From: an uncultured Ruminococcus sp.
Lineage (GTDB): Bacteria; Bacillota; Clostridia; Oscillospirales; Ruminococcaceae
Direction of reading: 5' to 3'
DNA length: 7,804 nt
Assembly: GCA_946540705.1 (NCBI GenBank)
Contig: CAMNJD010000396.1
Coordinates: 1 to 7,804 of the forward strand
Below the pieces are notes generated by a model. It was not told the DNA's origin. It did no database searches and saw nothing but the letters and a program-made list of their open reading frames with translations. Position numbers and translations under genes: made by a program. Shown in pieces: positions 4,714 to 7,804 of the stretch. How positions within the stretch are numbered: the stretch's first letter is position 1; every line of letters starts with the position of its first letter.

Positions 4714-5370
4714 ATGAAAGCAATGAATCAACTGTTGTTCCGGACACTTTCTGCGCGGACAGGCCGTCTGAGCGAGGCAATCCGCACGCCGCCCGACCCG
4801 GTGCGGCTGCTGATGCTGCTGAGCCTTGCGGGAACCGCAGGCGGTGTACTGCTCTGTGCGAGGCTGCCGCAGCTCGCGGACATGCCCTTTCTGATGCAGG
4901 GGCTCCGGGCATCAGCGGCGGAACGCACGCTCTGGGATGTGTTTACAGGCGTCCTGCGGCCGGTGCTGGCAATGCTCTGCGGCATTCTGCTCAGCGGCAC
5001 GGCAGCCTTCGGGCAGCCGCTTTTGCTGACGCTGCTGCTGTTTCGCGGCATGTCGGCGGGACTGGCGCTTGCAGACTGCTTTGCGCAGTATCCGTTCCGG
5101 CAGGCTTTTTATGCGGCGGCGCTGTGTATTCTGCCGTTTGCATATCTGACTCAGGTCTTGCTGATCCACGCTGTGCGGGAGGCGTTTTCACTCTCCGGCA
5201 CAGCGGCGCGGTATCTGCTGCGCGGACAGGCACAGGAGGAGATCGCCGGAAAGCTGCACGGATTTTTGTTCCGGATGCTGACGGCCGCACTGCTGATGCT
5301 GCTCGCGGCAGGCATGCACACGGTGCTGCTCTGGCTGATCAACGACCGTTTTCTGTGCGCGGGACTGTGA
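4714..5370 (+). CDS. SpoIIM-like (stage II sporulation protein M family) membrane protein
   Basis: The 218-residue protein has about five membrane segments, near 31-49, 83-98, 101-119, 131-154 and 185-209, with basic loops. The pattern resembles SpoIIM: a first helix, a soluble segment of about 35 residues, then a glycine-rich helix pair (CGILLSGTAAFGQP, 89-102; LLFRGMSAGLALA, 108-120) like the ILG...GLP...KG..VGF block of B. subtilis SpoIIM, and a Pro-containing helix (CILPFAYLTQVLLIHAV). SpoIIM works with SpoIID and SpoIIP in the septal peptidoglycan remodelling that drives forespore engulfment. No other engulfment gene is present here, so the assignment rests on fold pattern only, and the protein could be a general DUF95/SpoIIM-superfamily member. 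Start: ATG 4714, seven bases after GGAGG; the ATG at 4708 abuts the SD. It is rich in CTG, GCG and CGG codons compared with pfkA. Confidence 0.6.
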   Translation: MKAMNQLLFRTLSARTGRLSEAIRTPPDPVRLLMLLSLAGTAGGVLLCARLPQLADMPFLMQGLRASAAERTLWDVFTGVLRPVLAMLCGILLSGTAAFGQPLLLTLLLFRGMSAGLALADCFAQYPFRQAFYAAALCILPFAYLTQVLLIHAVREAFSLSGTAARYLLRGQAQEEIAGKLHGFLFRMLTAALLMLLAAGMHTVLLWLINDRFLCAGL

Positions 5371-5390
5371 CTTCACACAGTACCCGGTCA

Positions 5391-5428
5391 GCGCAAAGGA
5401 AGGATTCAGCCGGCTTCCCGGCGCAAAG
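5391..5428 (+). repeat. Short direct repeat and hairpin in the gap before the DUF624 gene
   Basis: GCGCAAAG occurs twice, at 5391-5398 and 5421-5428, exactly 30 bp apart. Between them GCCGG (5409-5413) and CCGGC (5418-5422) form a 5-bp stem with a CTTC loop. No U tract follows, so this 107-base gap shows no terminator, and I see no clear promoter. It is probably a transcript-internal structure. Confidence 0.35.
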
Positions 5429-5477
5429 ATCAGAAGTACGTCCATATACCGGAATTGTTGGAAGGAGTGTTCTTCAG

Positions 5478-6383
5478 ATGGGTCTCTTTGGAGGCTATCA
5501 GAATCCGGGGCCGGGCATCAACCCGAATGCCCCGAAAAAAAAGCCGTTTTTCCGCTACTGGGAATTGCTCTGGCAGAATCTCGGCAAGCTGCTGACGCTG
5601 AACCTCATCATTACCTGTTTTCACGCGCCGCTGCTGCTCTCACTGATCTTCTACATGGAGACACATAATAAATTCACCGTACCGATGGTGATTTTCCTGC
5701 TGATCGTGCAGGTGGTGCTCGTCGGCCCCACGATGTCGGGCAGTACCAGAGTGCTGCGGCTGATCGTGCTGGACAAGCCGTTCTTCTTCTCGGAGGAATT
5801 CAAAAAGGGCTTCAAAAACAATTTCGGTGCATCGCTGCTGTACTGGCTGCTCGATCTGCTGGTCATCCTCTCAGTCATTTCCGGCTACTGGGTCTATCCG
5901 CAGCTTGCACAGCAGGTGGGCAGGGGTGTGTATATCATGTTCGGGCTGTCGCTCTCGGTCGGCATCATCCTGCTGTTCATGAACTATTACCTCATCCCGC
6001 TTCAGGTCACGACAACGCTGAAAAAGTCCAGCGTGATGAAAAATTCGTTTATGCTTTCGGTGCTGTCCGTCAAGCAGTGTGTGCTGACGACGGCCTGTGT
6101 GGTCGGCATGCTCGGCCTCACGGCACTGCTGATCTGGATCAACGGCGCGTTTATGTTCATCGCTGCATTTTTCCCTGCGGCGTTCATCGGCTTTACGGTG
6201 ATGTTCATTCACTACCCCGTCATCCAGAAATTTGTCATCAACCCGTACTATGAACAGACGGGTGAGGCAAATCCGGAATCGGATGAGGAGCCCGACGAGG
6301 AGGAGCGCGTCTTTACCGACCGCGGCGGCTCGGAGGAGCCCGCACCGAAGGAATCCGGCAAAAAGGGCAAGGTCATTTCATAA
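5478..6383 (+). CDS. DUF624/YesL-type membrane protein
   Basis: The 301-residue protein starts with the short Gly/Pro-rich leader seen in DUF624 (YesL) proteins (MGLFGGYQNPGPGINPNAPKK, 1-21), followed by FFRYWELLWQNLGKLLTLNLI. About six membrane segments follow, near 36-58, 68-86, 119-139, 151-173, 200-221 and 226-247. The C-terminal tail (258-301) is hydrophilic and acidic (ESDEEPDEEE) with a basic end (KKGKVIS), probably cytosolic. The function of this family is not established; in some Firmicutes it neighbours sugar uptake or carbohydrate genes, which is not the case here. The start is ATG 5478, ten bases after GGAAGGAG; longer frames reaching back into the SpoIIM-like gene are shadows. 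It is the last gene before the strong terminator at 6395-6450. Confidence 0.75.
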   Translation: MGLFGGYQNPGPGINPNAPKKKPFFRYWELLWQNLGKLLTLNLIITCFHAPLLLSLIFYMETHNKFTVPMVIFLLIVQVVLVGPTMSGSTRVLRLIVLDKPFFFSEEFKKGFKNNFGASLLYWLLDLLVILSVISGYWVYPQLAQQVGRGVYIMFGLSLSVGIILLFMNYYLIPLQVTTTLKKSSVMKNSFMLSVLSVKQCVLTTACVVGMLGLTALLIWINGAFMFIAAFFPAAFIGFTVMFIHYPVIQKFVINPYYEQTGEANPESDEEPDEEERVFTDRGGSEEPAPKESGKKGKVIS

Positions 6384-6394
6384 GAAACAGGATC

Positions 6395-6450
6395 GCTCCG
6401 CGATAAGGAAGGACAGTGCGCAGCCTTCCGGATCGCGGAGCATTCTTTTC
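6395..6450 (+). terminator. Strong rho-independent terminator after the DUF624 gene
   Basis: GCTCCGCGAT (6395-6404) pairs perfectly with ATCGCGGAGC (6432-6441); after an AA/GG internal loop, GGAAGG (6407-6412) pairs with CCTTCC (6424-6429), leaving an 11-base loop. The stem is followed by ATTCTTTTCTCT. It begins 12 bases after the DUF624 stop codon and should close the folT-proC-spoIIM-like-DUF624 unit. It also lies only about 30 bases before the SD of the next gene, so it could act as an attenuator. Confidence 0.88.
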
Positions 6451-6480
6451 TCTGCCAATGAAAAAGGAAAGGAAACAGCC

Positions 6481-7650
6481 ATGCGGACGAAGATGAAAAC
6501 TTACCGGCGGATCATTCTGACCCTGACCGGCCTGAGCCTGCTGCTGAACCTGATCGCGTTCAGCAAGGGCTTCTGCGACTGGTACACCGATCATATCTAC
6601 CCGTTCATTGCGGACGGCCTGGGCAGGCTGACCGGCGCGCTGCCCTTCTGCCTGACGGATTATCTCATCATCGGCGCGCTGCTGGGCGGCCTGCTGCTGT
6701 CCGTGCTGCTGATCCTGCTGATCTTCCTGCGCAGGAAGCCGAAATACCGGCGATTCACCGCGATATGCTTCCGGACGGCGCTGATGATCCTTGTCTGCGT
6801 GCTGACGCTGGAAACCTTCAACTGGCTGATTCCGCTGCGGGGAAGCGTGCTGGGGCAGAATGCAGTCTCGAAGCAGGAATACACGATCGGGGACATGCGC
6901 ACGGCACTGAACTTGATCACAGAAGAACTGAACAGCGCCGTATACGCAGTCGGGCGCGGTGAGAACGGCCGTCTGCTCTATCCCTCGCATGCGGATACAG
7001 AGCAGCGCGTCTTTCAGGCGATGCAGGATTTCAGTGCGGAATACCCCCGGCTGGCGGGGTATTATCCGCCGGTCAAGGCATGTGTGTATTCGGATGTACT
7101 GGAATGGATGGGCATTGGCGGCTATACGAACCCGCTGACTATGGAGCTGACGAAGAACAAATACCTCACGCGGCTGTATGAGCCTGTGCTGATTGCGCAT
7201 GAATCCGCGCATCATCAGGGCTATTACAAGGAGAGCGAGGCAAATTTTCTGAGCTATATGGCGCTGCGGGCGAGCGATGACGCCTTTCTGCGTTATGCGG
7301 CACTGATCGAGCTGTATTTCACGGTTGCCGAGCCGTTTTATGAGGCGGTGGAGGCGGAATGCGAGGCGAGGGAGCTTACCGCGGCGGATTATCTTGCGGA
7401 GCTGGAACTGATCATGCCGGATCAGAGGATGTGGGAGGATCTGAACAACAGCTATCAGGAGAAAGAGGAGGTATATCAGGCGGATTCGCACCCGCTGGAG
7501 AGCCTGACGGAGACTGCGGAACAGATTGCGGAGGTAGGCTGGAGCACGCAGGCGGCGGTGCTTCAGGAGTACAATTACGAGGGAGATTTTGTTCTTGTCA
7601 TGGAATATTTATCCGGCGAAATGAACGACGGGACAAAGGATGCCGCGTGA
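6481..7650 (+). CDS. DUF3810-type membrane protein with HExxH zinc-protease-like motif
   Basis: The 389-residue protein has an N-terminal membrane part with three segments, near 8-27, 57-83 and 95-117, and a soluble C-terminal domain from about 130. That domain contains HESAHHQGYYKESEANFLSY (240-259): an HExxHxxG zinc-binding motif (His240, Glu241, His244) followed closely by glutamates (Glu251, Glu253) that could supply the third ligand, as in DUF3810 proteins. This suggests a membrane-anchored metallopeptidase with the domain probably on the outer face, but no substrate is known. Start: ATG 6481, seven bases after AGGA in AAAGGAAAGGA. It sits 40 bases past a strong terminator with no obvious promoter of its own. 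The C-terminus is acidic. Codon use is rich in GCG, CTG and CGG, like the SpoIIM-like gene and unlike pfkA. Confidence 0.78.
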   Translation: MRTKMKTYRRIILTLTGLSLLLNLIAFSKGFCDWYTDHIYPFIADGLGRLTGALPFCLTDYLIIGALLGGLLLSVLLILLIFLRRKPKYRRFTAICFRTALMILVCVLTLETFNWLIPLRGSVLGQNAVSKQEYTIGDMRTALNLITEELNSAVYAVGRGENGRLLYPSHADTEQRVFQAMQDFSAEYPRLAGYYPPVKACVYSDVLEWMGIGGYTNPLTMELTKNKYLTRLYEPVLIAHESAHHQGYYKESEANFLSYMALRASDDAFLRYAALIELYFTVAEPFYEAVEAECEARELTAADYLAELELIMPDQRMWEDLNNSYQEKEEVYQADSHPLESLTETAEQIAEVGWSTQAAVLQEYNYEGDFVLVMEYLSGEMNDGTKDAA

Positions 7651-7681
7651 ATGCTTTTGATTGCATATTCTGATTTGACGT

Positions 7682-7714
7682 ATGCGGGGATGAATACACC
7701 CAGCGGGCATTTTT
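7682..7714 (+). terminator. Weak terminator candidate after the DUF3810 gene
   Basis: ATGC (7682-7685) can pair with GCAT (7707-7710) and GGG (7687-7689) with CCC (7699-7701), with an asymmetric internal loop, and a run of five T (7710-7714) follows. The stem is short and imperfect, so termination here is uncertain. Confidence 0.3.
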
Positions 7715-7731
7715 CCCCTCGAGCTCCCTCA

Positions 7732-7801
7732 TTCCTTATTCTCTCCTCTCTGGCTCCGCATTCCAAAAGCTCTGCGGTATAGAGCGGGGAGAGATAAGGA
7801 A
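7732..7801 (+). other. Long imperfect hairpin at the right edge, overlapping an SD-like sequence
   Basis: TTCCTTATTCTCTCC (7732-7746) pairs with GGAGAGATAAGGAA (7788-7801) with a single bulge. Inside, CTCT (7748-7751) can pair with AGAG (7781-7784) and CCGCA (7756-7760) with TGCGG (7773-7777). The right arm contains AAGGA, and the window ends AAGGAAGGA, a good SD for a gene starting just outside. It could be a leader that masks this SD, or a terminator if a T run follows beyond the window. The window edge prevents a decision. Confidence 0.55.
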
Positions 7802-7804
7802 GGA

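Noticed and set aside
3851..4912. A 353-codon leftward open frame opposite proC
   Set aside because: It mirrors proC and the SpoIIM-like gene, with low-complexity Arg/Ala/Cys-rich sequence and no family resemblance.
5124..5477. N-terminal 118-codon extension of the DUF624 frame
   Set aside because: It overlaps the SpoIIM-like gene out of frame; the SD GGAAGGAG and the family-typical MGLFGG start place the true start at 5478.
6232..6480. N-terminal 83-codon extension of the DUF3810 frame
   Set aside because: It overlaps the end of the DUF624 gene and reads through the terminator; the SD at 6467-6473 supports ATG 6481.
6373..7491. A 372-codon leftward open frame opposite the DUF3810 gene
   Set aside because: It runs through the terminator and opposite a protein with an intact catalytic motif; Gln/Arg-rich shadow translation, no SD.
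1..7676. ATTCTGATTT at 1-10 and again at 7667-7676
   Set aside because: A single AT-rich 10-mer at both ends of the window with no flanking similarity; most likely chance, not evidence of a bounded mobile element.

Overview
The window looks like chromosomal DNA from a GC-rich, spore-forming member of the Clostridia, most likely an Oscillospiraceae/Ruminococcus-type Firmicute. The evidence is a recognisable SpoIIID, a SpoIIM-like membrane protein, strong AGGAGG-type ribosome binding sites, consensus sigma-A promoters and a tetrahydrofolate (THF) riboswitch in front of a folate ECF-transporter gene. I see no phage, transposon, CRISPR, tRNA or rRNA sequence. Seven genes are intact; several were called with starts downstream of the longest open frame because that is where the Shine-Dalgarno (SD) sequences sit.

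Layout. 1-122: tail of the leftward unit with its terminator. 123-1154 (-): class I DAHP synthase, with a perfect sigma-A promoter at 1221-1249. 1250-1535: regulatory intergenic DNA with phased A-tracts, palindromes and a hairpin. 1536-1850 (+): spoIIID with a TTG start. 1912-2983 (+): promoter, leader hairpin and pfkA (ATP-type phosphofructokinase). 2984-3225: a THF riboswitch with a hairpin that appears to be both terminator and SD sequesterer. 3226-6383 (+): folT, proC, a SpoIIM-like protein and a DUF624/YesL-type membrane protein, with no terminator between them, closed by a strong terminator at 6395-6450. 6481-7650 (+): a DUF3810-type membrane protein with an HExxH zinc-protease-like motif. 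7651-7804: non-coding, ending in a long hairpin that overlaps an SD-like sequence at the window edge.

How the genes may work together. The DAHP synthase (entry to the shikimate pathway), PfkA (committed step of glycolysis) and ProC (last step of proline synthesis) are ordinary central metabolism. FolT is the substrate-binding membrane subunit of a folate ECF transporter and is probably switched off by reduced folate through the riboswitch. Because no terminator is visible between folT and 6395, the riboswitch may also set the level of proC, the SpoIIM-like gene and the DUF624 gene when they are read from upstream.

The most interesting material is RNA-level. It includes the riboswitch with a copied nine-base segment in its terminator loop, a hairpin that masks the SD of the SpoIIM-like gene, a terminator only 30-40 bases ahead of the DUF3810 gene, and a shared 12-base sequence linking that terminator to the hairpin at the right edge. 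I did not find a clearly novel multi-gene system.
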